Source of the DNA: Deltaproteobacteria bacterium
Lineage (GTDB): Bacteria; Desulfobacterota; Binatia; UBA9968; JAJDTQ01
Assembly (NCBI GenBank): GCA_028818775.1
Contig: JAPPNE010000156.1
Coordinates: 1-46,402, forward strand
Length of the DNA stretch: 46,402 nt
Direction of reading: 5' to 3'
Shown: piece by piece, positions 28,407 through 36,536 of the stretch
Position numbering within the stretch: position 1 is the stretch's first letter
Layout: every line of letters starts with the position of its first letter
Translations under genes and position numbers: made by a program
The notes under the pieces: generated by a model
The model's database searches: none
Told to the model about the DNA's origin: nothing
Seen by the model: only the letters and a program-made list of their open reading frames with translations

Positions 28407-30488
28407 TCAATCGAGTCCGAGCCAGACGAACAGTTCGCCGGGCGGGAACGGCAGATGCAGGGTCAGGTCGAAGATGCCGGCGAAGAACGCGTACGCCACC
28501 GCCGTCAGGATGATGGACATGAGCCAGCTCTCCCGCGCCCCGACCTTGAGATAGAGGAAGGTCGCCACCATCGATGACCACACGAATCCGATGAGCCAGA
28601 TGGAGACGAAGAAGCCCACGACCCAGGCGCTGATGGCCAAGGTGCGGCGGCGCGTCTCTTCGGGTGAAATCTCTTCGACGTCCTCGACGCCCTCCTCTCC
28701 GTGCACGACCACTCTGGAGGTGATGGTGACTTCCTTGACGAAGACCACCGCGCTGATGACCAGGGCGGGAAGGCCGATGATGAGCGGGAACAGCGCGGCC
28801 CGTTCCTCGAAAGCGCCGAAGCCGAAGAAGACCTCGCGCATCACGTAGGCGAACAACGCGACGAAGCAGAACGCGAAGACGCCCTGGGCGATGCGGTCAT
28901 TGCGCGACACAGGCTCCATCATCTTGGTGATGCCGGGCACCTCGAACTTGTCCTCGTGGCGCTCGGCCCGCTTGCGCTCCCGCCAGGACTGATAGAGGGG
29001 ATACAGCGCTCCGGCCAGGATCAGGAGCGCGATCAGGATCACACCCGGCCGCAGGAGGAAACCGGCGCCGTAGACCTTGGTGGCGATGAACAGGTTGTTC
29101 TCCGCGATGCCGCCCAGGACGAGCCCCAGCAGCAGCGGCGGGCGCTGCCAGTCGAACCGCACCATGAGCCATCCCACGGCGCCGAACAGAAGCACCAGGA
29201 ACATGTCGCCGAAGGCATTGTTGACGGCGAAGCCGCCAAGATAGATGAGCAGGAGGAGGAACGGAATCAGGTAGGTGCCCTTGACGAACGTGATCCTGGC
29301 GAGCTGGTTCAGGAACAGCAGGCAGACCGCCACGGTGATGATGTTCGAGACGACGATGATCCAGACGAAGGAAAACGTGAGGTCCAGGTGCTTTGCCGGG
29401 TCGAGCAGGTCCGGTCCGGGCACGATCCCCTGAATGATGAACGCGCCCAGCAGGATCGCCATGGAGACGCTGCCGGGCACGCCGAAGGCGATGGTCGGCA
29501 CCAGCGCGCCACCCTCCTTGGAGTTGTTGGCCGCGCCGGGTCCCAGCACGCCCTCGATGGCGCCCTTGCCGAAGCGGTCCTTGTCTCCCCCCGAACTCTG
29601 CACGGCGTGGGCGTAGGCCACCCACTGGGCCGGGCCGCCTCCCAAGCCGGGGATGAGGCCGATGTAGGAGCCGATGGCGCTGCAACTCAGCACCAGCTTC
29701 CAATACCGGAAGGTGTCGATGATCCCCTGCATGACGCCGCCAAGCTTGCCGGTGGACTGGCGCGCGATGCTCGACCCCTGCACCGACAGCTCGATGATCT
29801 CGGGGATGGCGAACAGTCCCACGGTGACCGAGACCAGCGAGAGACCGTCCCACAGGAACAGCGCGGCATCCTCGCCGATGAGCGGGTCGAGGGTGAAGCG
29901 CGGCACGCTCTCGATGGGGTCCAGGCCGACGGTGGCGAGGATCAGCCCGAAGGCGCCGGTGCACAGTCCCTTGAGCATGTTGCCGCCGCTAAGGGAGGCC
30001 ACGAACGTGATGCCCAGAAGGGCCAGCATGAAGAATTCCGAGGAGCCGATGGAGAGCACCAGCGGCTGCACGATGGGGATGGCCAGGGCCAGGGCGAAGG
30101 CGCCGAAGACGGCGCCCACCAGCGAGCTCATGAGCGCCGCGCCCAGGGCGCGGCCCGCTTCTCCCTTCTTGGCCATGGGGTGGCCGTCGACGATGGTCGC
30201 CGCGGTAATGCCCTCGCCCGGCACGCCGAAGAGGATCGAGGTGATGTCCCCTGTGGTGGCGGTGACCGCGTTGGAACCCAGCAGAAACGCGAACGCGGTG
30301 GTGGGGTCCATGTTGTAGATGAACGGGAGCATGAGCGCCAGCGTCGTGGCGCCCCCCAGACCGGGCAGGATGCCCACCACGAACCCGATGGCGATGCCGA
30401 TGAGCATGAACAGGAACGGATCCTGCCCCGCCTCGCTGAACGGCAGAATGTTGGCCAAGCCGATGAAGAATGAATTAAAGGTGTCCAT
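28407..30488 (-). CDS. Tripartite tricarboxylate transporter, fused TctA-TctB membrane protein
   Basis: Residues 1 to about 505 are the TctA large permease with both signature repeats (FVVGILPGLGGATTLALMLPF and IGSYIGLIPGLGGGPAQW) and many membrane helices. After a charged linker (about 508-540), residues 545-690 form four helices resembling the small subunit TctB. At 693 residues the protein is about 190 longer than plain TctA. TTT systems are secondary transporters that take carboxylates from a periplasmic Bug/TctC protein. No tctC is adjacent; the nearest are at 34751 and 45992. The ATG at 30488 has only a weak ribosome site but follows a good promoter and palindrome. Confidence 0.9.
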   Translation of the reverse strand: MDTFNSFFIGLANILPFSEAGQDPFLFMLIGIAIGFVVGILPGLGGATTLALMLPFIYNMDPTTAFAFLLGSNAVTATTGDITSILFGVPGEGITAATIVDGHPMAKKGEAGRALGAALMSSLVGAVFGAFALALAIPIVQPLVLSIGSSEFFMLALLGITFVASLSGGNMLKGLCTGAFGLILATVGLDPIESVPRFTLDPLIGEDAALFLWDGLSLVSVTVGLFAIPEIIELSVQGSSIARQSTGKLGGVMQGIIDTFRYWKLVLSCSAIGSYIGLIPGLGGGPAQWVAYAHAVQSSGGDKDRFGKGAIEGVLGPGAANNSKEGGALVPTIAFGVPGSVSMAILLGAFIIQGIVPGPDLLDPAKHLDLTFSFVWIIVVSNIITVAVCLLFLNQLARITFVKGTYLIPFLLLLIYLGGFAVNNAFGDMFLVLLFGAVGWLMVRFDWQRPPLLLGLVLGGIAENNLFIATKVYGAGFLLRPGVILIALLILAGALYPLYQSWRERKRAERHEDKFEVPGITKMMEPVSRNDRIAQGVFAFCFVALFAYVMREVFFGFGAFEERAALFPLIIGLPALVISAVVFVKEVTITSRVVVHGEEGVEDVEEISPEETRRRTLAISAWVVGFFVSIWLIGFVWSSMVATFLYLKVGARESWLMSIILTAVAYAFFAGIFDLTLHLPFPPGELFVWLGLD

Positions 30489-30623
30489 ACGATAGTCTCT
30501 GAACGGTGGAAGCCCGATCCGCGACAGGACAAGCCCTCACCGTTCGTAACGGTTTAAGGGCCGTTTGCGGCAGATGGCAGACGCTGGGGTTGTGTTGGGA
30601 GAAAGTACGTAATCAAACGTGCC

Positions 30624-30652
30624 TTTATCACTGAATTGACAAGGCATGTCAA
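30624..30652 (-). promoter_or_regulatory. Promoter of tctAB overlapped by a palindromic operator candidate
   Basis: On the minus strand a perfect TTGACA (30647-30652) lies 17 bases from GATAAA (30624-30629). The -35 is one arm of the palindrome TTGACAAGGCATGTCAA (30636-30652), with 6-base arms and a 5-base centre. Binding there would block RNA polymerase, so repression is the likely mode. The leader to the ATG would be about 130 bases. Confidence 0.55.
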
Positions 30653-30747
30653 GCACCGGACGGTTGCGGCAAGGCTCACAAAAGGCCGGACTTTTGGTGA
30701 GCCTTTCGGTCGGGGTAAAGGATGCGCGGCGCCTGCTCCGCGGCGGG

Positions 30748-31179
30748 TTATCGCTTGGCCGCCAGGGACTCGTAGCTGGTCCCCTCGCCGTTCTCCTGGC
30801 TTACCGGAAGGCCCAGGCCGGCCCACCCTTCCACCAGCACTTGTCCGTAAGGGTCGCGCATGCCGCCGAAGCCGCCCACGACGCTGGCGACGTCTTGGTA
30901 CCCCGTCTGCTCCAGCAGGTTGGCCGCGCTGTTGGACCGCGGCCCCGCCTTGCAGCCCAGCAGCAACTTCCGGTCCTTGGCGTAGTGGCGCTCTACTACC
31001 TCGACGAACTCATGGTTGTAGACCATGCCCTGCGCCGGATCGTGGAAGGCGATGGGAATGTTCACCGCTCCCTCCGGGTGCCCCTCGGCGAACTCCTCCA
31101 CCGTGCGCACGTCGATGTACACGGCGCCGGCGTCCTGCCGTAACGTGTCGTAGGCTTCCTGCGGCGAAATCTCCTTCAC
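30748..31179 (-). CDS. Rhodanese-like sulfurtransferase
   Basis: This single-domain rhodanese of 143 residues has the active-site loop LLGCKAGPRS with Cys76, the VYIDVRTVEEFAEGHPEGAVNIP entry motif and VVGGFGGM. Such proteins move sulfane sulfur or act in redox and thiol chemistry; the acceptor is unknown. The GTG at 31179 is supported by AGGAG six bases upstream. It lies 58 bases downstream of fabI on the same strand and probably ends a transcript beginning at the adenosyltransferase gene. Confidence 0.88.
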   Translation of the reverse strand: MKEISPQEAYDTLRQDAGAVYIDVRTVEEFAEGHPEGAVNIPIAFHDPAQGMVYNHEFVEVVERHYAKDRKLLLGCKAGPRSNSAANLLEQTGYQDVASVVGGFGGMRDPYGQVLVEGWAGLGLPVSQENGEGTSYESLAAKR

Positions 31180-31237
31180 GGTCTCTCCTGGTCGTGTCCT
31201 GTCGAGTCGCGGCTCCGCGCCGGTGCGGCCGCCGCCC

Positions 31238-32011
31238 CTACATCCCCATCACGTTGTAGCCGGCGTCGACGTGAAGCGTCTCGCCGGTGACGCCGCTCCC
31301 CAGCTCGCTCACGAGATAGACGGCGGTGCGGCCGATCTCGGCGGCGTCCACGTTGCGCTTGAGGGGCGCCCGCTCGCCGGCGAGGCGCAGCATGTCCCGG
31401 AACCCGGCGATGCCGGCCGCCGCCAGCGTCTTCACCGGCCCGGCCGAAATGGCGTTCACCCGGATGCCGTCCGGCCCGAGGTCGTAGGCCAGGTAGCGCA
31501 CGCTGGCCTCCAGCGCCGCCTTGGCCACGCCCATGACGTTGTAGTTGGGCACGACCTTCTCCGACCCCATGTAGGTCAGCGTCACCACCGCCCCGTCGCG
31601 CCCCTTCATGAGCCGGGCGGCGTGGCGCGTGAGGACGACCAGGGAGTAGGCGCTGATGTCCAGCGCCGTGTGGAACCCGGCCCGCCCGGTCTCGACGTAG
31701 GGCTGCGCCAGATCCTCCTTGTTGGCGAAGGCGATGGCGTGGATGAGGATGTCGAGACCGCCCCACTCGCGCCCGACCTCCCCGAAGACGGTTTCGATCT
31801 CTTCATCGCGGGTGACGTCGCACGGCAGGATCAGGCTCGATCCGATGCCCTCGGCCAAGGGGCGGACGCGCTTCTCCAGGACCTCGCCGGCGTAGGTGAA
31901 GGCCAGTTCCGCTCCCTGGGCGTGCAGCTCCTGAGCCACCGCCCAGGCGATGCTCCGCTCATTGGCCACGCCGAAGATCAACGCCTTCCTGCCTGCCAGA
32001 ATTCCGGCCAT
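31238..32011 (-). CDS. fabI: Enoyl-ACP reductase (NADH), FabI
   Basis: FabI performs the last reduction of each fatty-acid elongation cycle. The 257-residue short-chain dehydrogenase-like protein has the NADH motif GVANERSIAWAVA (14-26), Tyr147 in TLTYMGSEK and the catalytic Tyr157-x6-Lys164 (YNVMGVAK). The VNAISAGPVKTLAAAGI loop covers the substrate. ATG 32011 is used because homology begins at MAGILAGRKALIFG and GGAGA lies just upstream. The gene sits between a cobalamin adenosyltransferase and a rhodanese, a mix with no shared pathway that I recognise. Confidence 0.96.
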   Translation of the reverse strand: MAGILAGRKALIFGVANERSIAWAVAQELHAQGAELAFTYAGEVLEKRVRPLAEGIGSSLILPCDVTRDEEIETVFGEVGREWGGLDILIHAIAFANKEDLAQPYVETGRAGFHTALDISAYSLVVLTRHAARLMKGRDGAVVTLTYMGSEKVVPNYNVMGVAKAALEASVRYLAYDLGPDGIRVNAISAGPVKTLAAAGIAGFRDMLRLAGERAPLKRNVDAAEIGRTAVYLVSELGSGVTGETLHVDAGYNVMGM

Positions 32012-32063
32012 GTCAGTCTCCGTGCATTCGCGGCGGCGCACCCTCGAAGGCTCGCCGCCCGCC

Positions 32064-32666
32064 CTACTCCGGCCCCTTGGTCAACCCCCTCTGCCAGAGG
32101 TACTCCGTCTCGCCGAGGTTCTTGCCCACCCAGCGCCCGGCGACGTAGAAGAAGTCGCTCAAGCGGTTGACGTACTTCAGAGGCCACTCGCCGACGTGCT
32201 CCACGCGCGACAGCCGGAGGATCTCCCGCTCGGCCCGCCGGCACACCGTGCGGCACTGGTGAAGCTGCGCGCTGACGGGTCCGCCGCCCGGCAGGGTGAA
32301 CGACTTGAGCGGCTTGAGATCCTTCTGGCACTCGTTGATGAGCTGCTCCAGCCGGGTGACCTCCTCCGCGCCCACCCGGTGCATGCCCTCGTAGGTGAAG
32401 TCTTCCGGGGTCGCCAGCTCGCTGCCGAGGTCGAACAACTCCTGCTGGATCTGCTGGAGCCAGCCGTCGAGCTTGAGGTGCAACTCGCGTTCTCCCCTTC
32501 CCTGCTCGTTCCAGGCGCGCGCGAGGCCCACCACCGCGTTCAGCTCGTCGACGGCGCCGTAGGCCTCCACCCGCCTGGAGTCCTTGGGAACGCGTTTCCC
32601 GCCCACGAGGCCGGTGGTGCCGTCGTCGCCCGTTCGCGTGTACACGCGCGTGATTCGGATGGCCAC
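32064..32666 (-). CDS. Cob(I)alamin adenosyltransferase, PduO type
   Basis: The enzyme transfers the adenosyl group of ATP to cob(I)alamin, making coenzyme B12. The 200-residue protein has the ATP-binding TRTGDDGTTGLVGGKRVPKD near its start, then a helical bundle with VEAYGAVDELNA, CRRAEREILRL and YVNRLSDFFYVAGR, all diagnostic of the PduO family. The likely start is the GTG at 32666, where homology begins; a GTG at 32687 and a TTG at 32702 are in-frame alternatives. It is divergent from the lipoprotein cytochrome. No B12-dependent mutase or B12 riboswitch is seen in the window. Confidence 0.93.
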   Translation of the reverse strand: MAIRITRVYTRTGDDGTTGLVGGKRVPKDSRRVEAYGAVDELNAVVGLARAWNEQGRGERELHLKLDGWLQQIQQELFDLGSELATPEDFTYEGMHRVGAEEVTRLEQLINECQKDLKPLKSFTLPGGGPVSAQLHQCRTVCRRAEREILRLSRVEHVGEWPLKYVNRLSDFFYVAGRWVGKNLGETEYLWQRGLTKGPE

Positions 32667-32801
32667 TTGAGGTCTCTCGTCCCGCACGGATGATGGCGAC
32701 AAGCGTATCGGGTTCGGGGAGAGAAGCCAACCATTGCCAGTATCCCGGCGCTCCTTGGGAATTGTTTTTTTCGCGGATCGAAGATGTTAGGAGGAAAGGT
32801 G

Positions 32802-33260
32802 ATGGTGACGAGCTTCTACCGGCGTTCCGGCCTCTACCTCGGTCTGGTGCTGCTGGGCCTGACGCTCCTTTCGGGCTGCATCCGGGAGGAGGAGATGCAA
32901 CTCGTCTACGCCCAGCGCTGCGCGAGCTGCCACGGCGCCACCGGCGGGGGTGACGGCCCCATCGCCAAGGCGCTGTCCGCCGAGATTCCCGACTTCCGCG
33001 ACACCGTCGCCAACCTGGACATCTTCGACATCCGTCGCGTCATCAAGAAAGGCAAGGGCATCATGCCCGCCTTCGAGCCCGCCCTGGAGAAGTACCAGAT
33101 CCAGGACATGGTGCGCATGGTGCGGTTCCTCAGCATGGAGGGACGTGACCTGGAATGGTGGGAGAAGTTCGAACCCCTCGTCTGGGCCCACTGCTCGGTG
33201 CCCTGGCAGTATGTCTACGACACCGGCGGTGCCGCCGCCGGCAAGGACAAGTCCTCGTAA
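32802..33260 (+). CDS. Lipoprotein cytochrome c (single heme)
   Basis: A 152-residue exported protein. The N-terminus has a lipoprotein signal with lipobox LLSG-Cys26. A class I cytochrome domain follows with heme attachment CASCH (Cys40, Cys43, His44) and probable distal ligand Met88 in GKGIMPAF. The C-terminal part WWEKFEPLVWAHCSVPW is unusual and holds an extra cysteine (Cys131). The protein should be lipid-anchored and face the periplasm as an electron carrier. ATG 32802 is chosen because AGGAGG lies at 32789-32794; the in-frame ATG at 32784 precedes that site. The gene is monocistronic. Confidence 0.85.
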   Translation: MVTSFYRRSGLYLGLVLLGLTLLSGCIREEEMQLVYAQRCASCHGATGGGDGPIAKALSAEIPDFRDTVANLDIFDIRRVIKKGKGIMPAFEPALEKYQIQDMVRMVRFLSMEGRDLEWWEKFEPLVWAHCSVPWQYVYDTGGAAAGKDKSS

Positions 33261-33316
33261 CGGACCCTGCTCTACGATCTCCACCATGCTTGAATCGACA
33301 CCAACGCCCCTGAACC

Positions 33317-34651
33317 TCAGGCGGGAGCACCCGCGGGCGTGGGGGCCAGCGGCGGGAGCGTCGGCTTCTTCCGGATGCTGAGCCCGAAGGCCGCGGCCAT
33401 GAGTCCCATCCAGCCGCCGGCGAAGAACGCCATCTCGTAGTTGCCGACGTAGTCGTAGAGCAGGCCGCCGCCCCAGGCCATGGCTGATCCGCCCACTTGG
33501 TGCGCCAGGAAGATCCAGCCATAGATCCGGCCGATGGACTGTTTGCCGAAGGTCTGGCCCGCGAGCATGACCACGGGCGGCACCGTGGCGAACCAGTCGA
33601 GGCCGTACACGACGGTGAAGAAAAGGAGCCCGGCGGTGTTGTCCACGAGCGTCAGGTAGAATAGCGACAACCCCCGCAACGTGAACACACCGGCGATCAG
33701 CTTCCGGGGGTCGACGCGGTCCGCCAGCCAGCCGGAGAACAGCGTCCCGATGACGTTCATGGTCCCCATGAGGCCGATGGCGCTGGCTACCGTGAGCTTG
33801 TCGAACCCGTTCTCCAGGGCATGGGGAAGCAGGTGGGTGCCGACGAGGCCGTTGGCCGTGCCGCCACAGATGGAGAACACGCCGCACAGGAGCCAGAATG
33901 TGGGAGTCTTGATGGCGTCCCGGATGCCCATGACCGGCGCAGCCGTCTTGGCCTCCTCGGTCTTGACCGCCGTCTTGTCGACCGGCGGCACGGCCTGCGC
34001 GCCAGGCCCCTGGTTGTAGGGCTCAAGGCCGATGTCCTGCGGATTGTCGCGCATGAGCATCCAGACCAGCAGCACGGCTGCACCGGTGCAGGCAACCAGG
34101 ATGTAGGAACCCGTGCGCCAGCCGGTGTAGGCGATAATCCAAAGCATGAACGGTATGAAGACGATCTGACCCGTGGAGCTGCCGCTGCTGAGAATGCCCA
34201 CCGCTTGCCCGCGCCGGGCGTTGAACCACCGGTGCGCCACCGAAGCCGAGAGCACGCCGGACATGCCGCCGGCCCCCAGTCCCACCATGACCCCCCAAGT
34301 CAACCAGAACTGCCACAACTGGGAGACGAACGTGGTGCACAGCAAACCCGCGGAGAGCAGGGTCAGCGAGGTCAGCATGACCTTGCGCGGCCCGTACTTG
34401 TCCAGCACCCAGCCCACGATCGGAGCGGCCACACCGTAGAGCAAAAGGTTGATGGAGATGCCGAAGGTGATGGCCGAGCGCGCCCAGCCGAAGTCGGCCT
34501 CCAGCGGATGGATCAGCACCGTGGGAACCACGCGGATGCCGGCGCCGTTGAAGCTGGCGAAGAAGGTCACCGCCACGATGAGCCAGCCGTAGTGGAACGG
34601 CAGCGGTATGGGCGGACGCGGCTTGGCATCCGGGGTCGCGGGTTGGTTCAT
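33317..34651 (-). CDS. MFS transporter, monocarboxylate/oxalate-carrier-like (copy 1)
   Basis: The 444-residue protein has about twelve membrane helices in two halves separated by a hydrophilic loop (about 205-235). DKYGPRKVML after helix 2 is the MFS motif-A variant, and DRVDPRKLI repeats it in the second half. The segments ATVPPVVMLAGQTFGK and IYGWIFLAHQVGGSAMA are shared with the second MFS gene at 40042-41358. Members of this group often export or import carboxylates by proton symport. ATG 34651 is taken where homology begins. It lies downstream of a tctC gene on the same strand, but a strong hairpin separates the two. Confidence 0.88.
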   Translation of the reverse strand: MNQPATPDAKPRPPIPLPFHYGWLIVAVTFFASFNGAGIRVVPTVLIHPLEADFGWARSAITFGISINLLLYGVAAPIVGWVLDKYGPRKVMLTSLTLLSAGLLCTTFVSQLWQFWLTWGVMVGLGAGGMSGVLSASVAHRWFNARRGQAVGILSSGSSTGQIVFIPFMLWIIAYTGWRTGSYILVACTGAAVLLVWMLMRDNPQDIGLEPYNQGPGAQAVPPVDKTAVKTEEAKTAAPVMGIRDAIKTPTFWLLCGVFSICGGTANGLVGTHLLPHALENGFDKLTVASAIGLMGTMNVIGTLFSGWLADRVDPRKLIAGVFTLRGLSLFYLTLVDNTAGLLFFTVVYGLDWFATVPPVVMLAGQTFGKQSIGRIYGWIFLAHQVGGSAMAWGGGLLYDYVGNYEMAFFAGGWMGLMAAAFGLSIRKKPTLPPLAPTPAGAPA

Positions 34652-34708
34652 CCGGTTCCCTTCTCCAAGGAAGCCTGGCATGTGCGTCACACCAGGTCGC
34701 ATTGGAAT

Positions 34709-34737
34709 ACGGGGATCGCTCCGAAGGCGATCCCCGT
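34709..34737 (-). terminator. Strong hairpin after tctC, terminator-like
   Basis: ACGGGGATCGC (34709-34719) and GCGATCCCCGT (34727-34737) form a perfect 11-bp stem with a 7-base loop, 13 bases beyond the tctC stop codon. The sequence after it on the minus strand (ATTCCAAT) is only mildly T-rich. It could attenuate read-through into the MFS gene or protect the tctC mRNA. Confidence 0.55.
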
Positions 34738-34750
34738 TGAATGACGGCGG

Positions 34751-35728
34751 CTACTTCGGCAGCGCGTCGCGCATGGCTTGGGTGTACTTGCTGTAGGTCT
34801 TCACGTAGTTGTCCAGGTCCGCCTGCGCCACCTTGGAGTCACCGGCGACGATGGGGCTCTTGGACTTGGCCAGGAACTCCTTGTATTCCGGATCGGTCAT
34901 GGCCTTCATGAACAGATCTTCCAGGATCTTCTTCCTGTCGTCGGGCAGACCCGGCGGCGCCACGATGCTGCGGCCCACGTAGAGGCGGAGATCGACACCC
35001 TTCTCCACGGCCGTCGGGGTGTTGGGAGCATTCACCGGCCGTTCGCTGTGCAGGTGAAGGATCGGCCTCACGTCGCCCGACGCGATGTAGGTGGCGGTGG
35101 TGGGGTGGTCGATGGGCTGCAGGTAGACGTCGAAGTCATTCCGGATCATGGCCGGTATGCCCTCGCTGGTGCCGCGGTAGCCCGACACGACGTCCATCTG
35201 GATGCCCAGCTCCTTGGCCGTCACGAACGTCGGGATCCAGCGCGAGACGCCGATGCCCTCCACGCCCCATTTCACGCGTTTGGCCTTCTGGAGGTCCTCA
35301 AGCGTATGAAACTTGGAGTTCTTGCCCACGATAAGGCTGTAGGGCTCGGCCCCGACCCGTGCGATATAGGTGAACTTGGTGACGTCGTAGCCGGTCTTGG
35401 CGACGCCGCTGATCAACTGCTTGCCAAGCATGCCGTCGGTGAACAGGTGGCCCAGCGTGTAGCCGTCGGGCTTGGCTTTGTACATGGCCACCGTACCGAT
35501 GACCAGTCCTCCGCCGGTGATGTTCTTGACCACGAGATGGACGCCCTTGGGCAGGTACTTCCGCATGGTCCTGCCGATGCCCCGGGCCAGCCGGTCGAAC
35601 CCACCGCCAGGAGATCCCGCGACGATGATGGTGATGTTCTTCTTCGGAAAGTCCGCCGCCGCAACGGTGGTCGCTTGCGTAAAGGCCACCAGAGTCAGCA
35701 ACAGCGCGATAACAACCCACTTTCTCAT
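34751..35728 (-). CDS. TctC/Bug family periplasmic substrate-binding protein
   Basis: The 325-residue protein has a signal peptide (about 1-25, cut near VAAADFP) and the Bug-family start NITIIVAGSPGGGFDRLARG. Later segments KNITGGGLVIGTVAMYKAKPDGYTLG and VAPPGLPDDRKKILEDLF are typical. Bug proteins close on small carboxylates and hand them to a TctA/TctB permease. The AGGAGG site is 7 bases before the ATG. A possible promoter has TTGACA (35805-35810) with a weak TTTCCT (35782-35787). It is divergent from the DUF1185-amidohydrolase pair, whose substrate it may collect. Confidence 0.93.
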   Translation of the reverse strand: MRKWVVIALLLTLVAFTQATTVAAADFPKKNITIIVAGSPGGGFDRLARGIGRTMRKYLPKGVHLVVKNITGGGLVIGTVAMYKAKPDGYTLGHLFTDGMLGKQLISGVAKTGYDVTKFTYIARVGAEPYSLIVGKNSKFHTLEDLQKAKRVKWGVEGIGVSRWIPTFVTAKELGIQMDVVSGYRGTSEGIPAMIRNDFDVYLQPIDHPTTATYIASGDVRPILHLHSERPVNAPNTPTAVEKGVDLRLYVGRSIVAPPGLPDDRKKILEDLFMKAMTDPEYKEFLAKSKSPIVAGDSKVAQADLDNYVKTYSKYTQAMRDALPK

Positions 35729-35939
35729 GACGGTCCTCCTGTGCGTAAACGCCGTATCTGCCCGATTTTTCGGGGTTCCCTAGGAAACAACATCGGGGAG
35801 TGCTTGTCAATCGAGCTTCCTGGGACAGGATGGGGATCGGCGCCGGACGTGGGAACCCCGGCCGCGGGCGTTGCAACGAACGTCGCTGGTGGCGTAGTAC
35901 CCTAACCAGTTATGCCTATCGAGACCAGGAGGAAGCCGT

Positions 35940-36515
35940 ATGGAGATCCGCAAGCTCGTGACCATCGTCGAGGAAACCCGGCGAGAGATGGACCGCCCGG
36001 TGGAGCCCGCCTCCCGTCAGTGCGCGGCCATCGCCGTGATCGCCAACCCCTATGCCGGGGTCTATGACGAGGGGCTCGAAGAGTTGCAGAAAGCGGGCGC
36101 GGAGCTCGGCGGCCTGCTGGCCCAACGCGCCATCGACGCGCTGGGCATCGACGGCGCCGCCGTTCACAGCTACGGCAAGGCGGCGGTCGTGGGCGAGAAC
36201 GGCGAGCGCGAGCATGCCGCCGCGGTGATGCACCCGCGGCTTGGCAAGCCGGTGCGCGAGATTGTCGGGCCGGCGCGCTCGGTCATGCCCTCGACCACGA
36301 AGATCGGCGGTCCCGGGACCGCCATCGATTGCCCGCTGCACCACAAGGACGACGTCTGGAAGTTCAGCCACTTCGACTCGATGCAGGTCTCGGTGCCCGA
36401 CGCCCCGCGCGCCGACGAGATCGTGGTGGTCCTGGCCATCAGCGACTCGGGCCGTCCGTTCCACCGGGTCGGCGAGGATCTGGCCGCCGCCGACGTGATG
36501 GCGAAAAAGGAGTAG
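35940..36515 (+). CDS. DUF1185 (AA_synth) family protein
   Basis: A 191-residue protein without membrane segments. It shows the AA_synth/DUF1185 pattern: RKLVTIVEETRREMDRP at the start, AVIANPYAG, then HPRLGKPVREIVGPARSVMPS, KIGGPGTAIDCPLHHK and the closing VVVLAISDSGRPFHRVG. The family name comes from genetic complementation; no reaction is established that I know of. The conserved histidines and DCPLHHKD suggest an enzyme or metal site. It has a strong AGGAGG site and is followed 21 bases later by an amidohydrolase, so the two probably act on related compounds. Confidence 0.85.
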   Translation: MEIRKLVTIVEETRREMDRPVEPASRQCAAIAVIANPYAGVYDEGLEELQKAGAELGGLLAQRAIDALGIDGAAVHSYGKAAVVGENGEREHAAAVMHPRLGKPVREIVGPARSVMPSTTKIGGPGTAIDCPLHHKDDVWKFSHFDSMQVSVPDAPRADEIVVVLAISDSGRPFHRVGEDLAAADVMAKKE

Positions 36516-36536
36516 GTGGCCCTCGGGAAGAGTAAA

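Noticed and set aside
28701..30473. 590-codon plus-strand frame opposite tctAB
   Set aside because: Its very acidic, repetitive translation results from antisense reading of hydrophobic membrane-protein codons.
32667..32801. Cobalamin riboswitch upstream of the PduO-type adenosyltransferase
   Set aside because: I see no B12-box-like conserved segment in the 135-base divergent region, and the space is too short for the full element.
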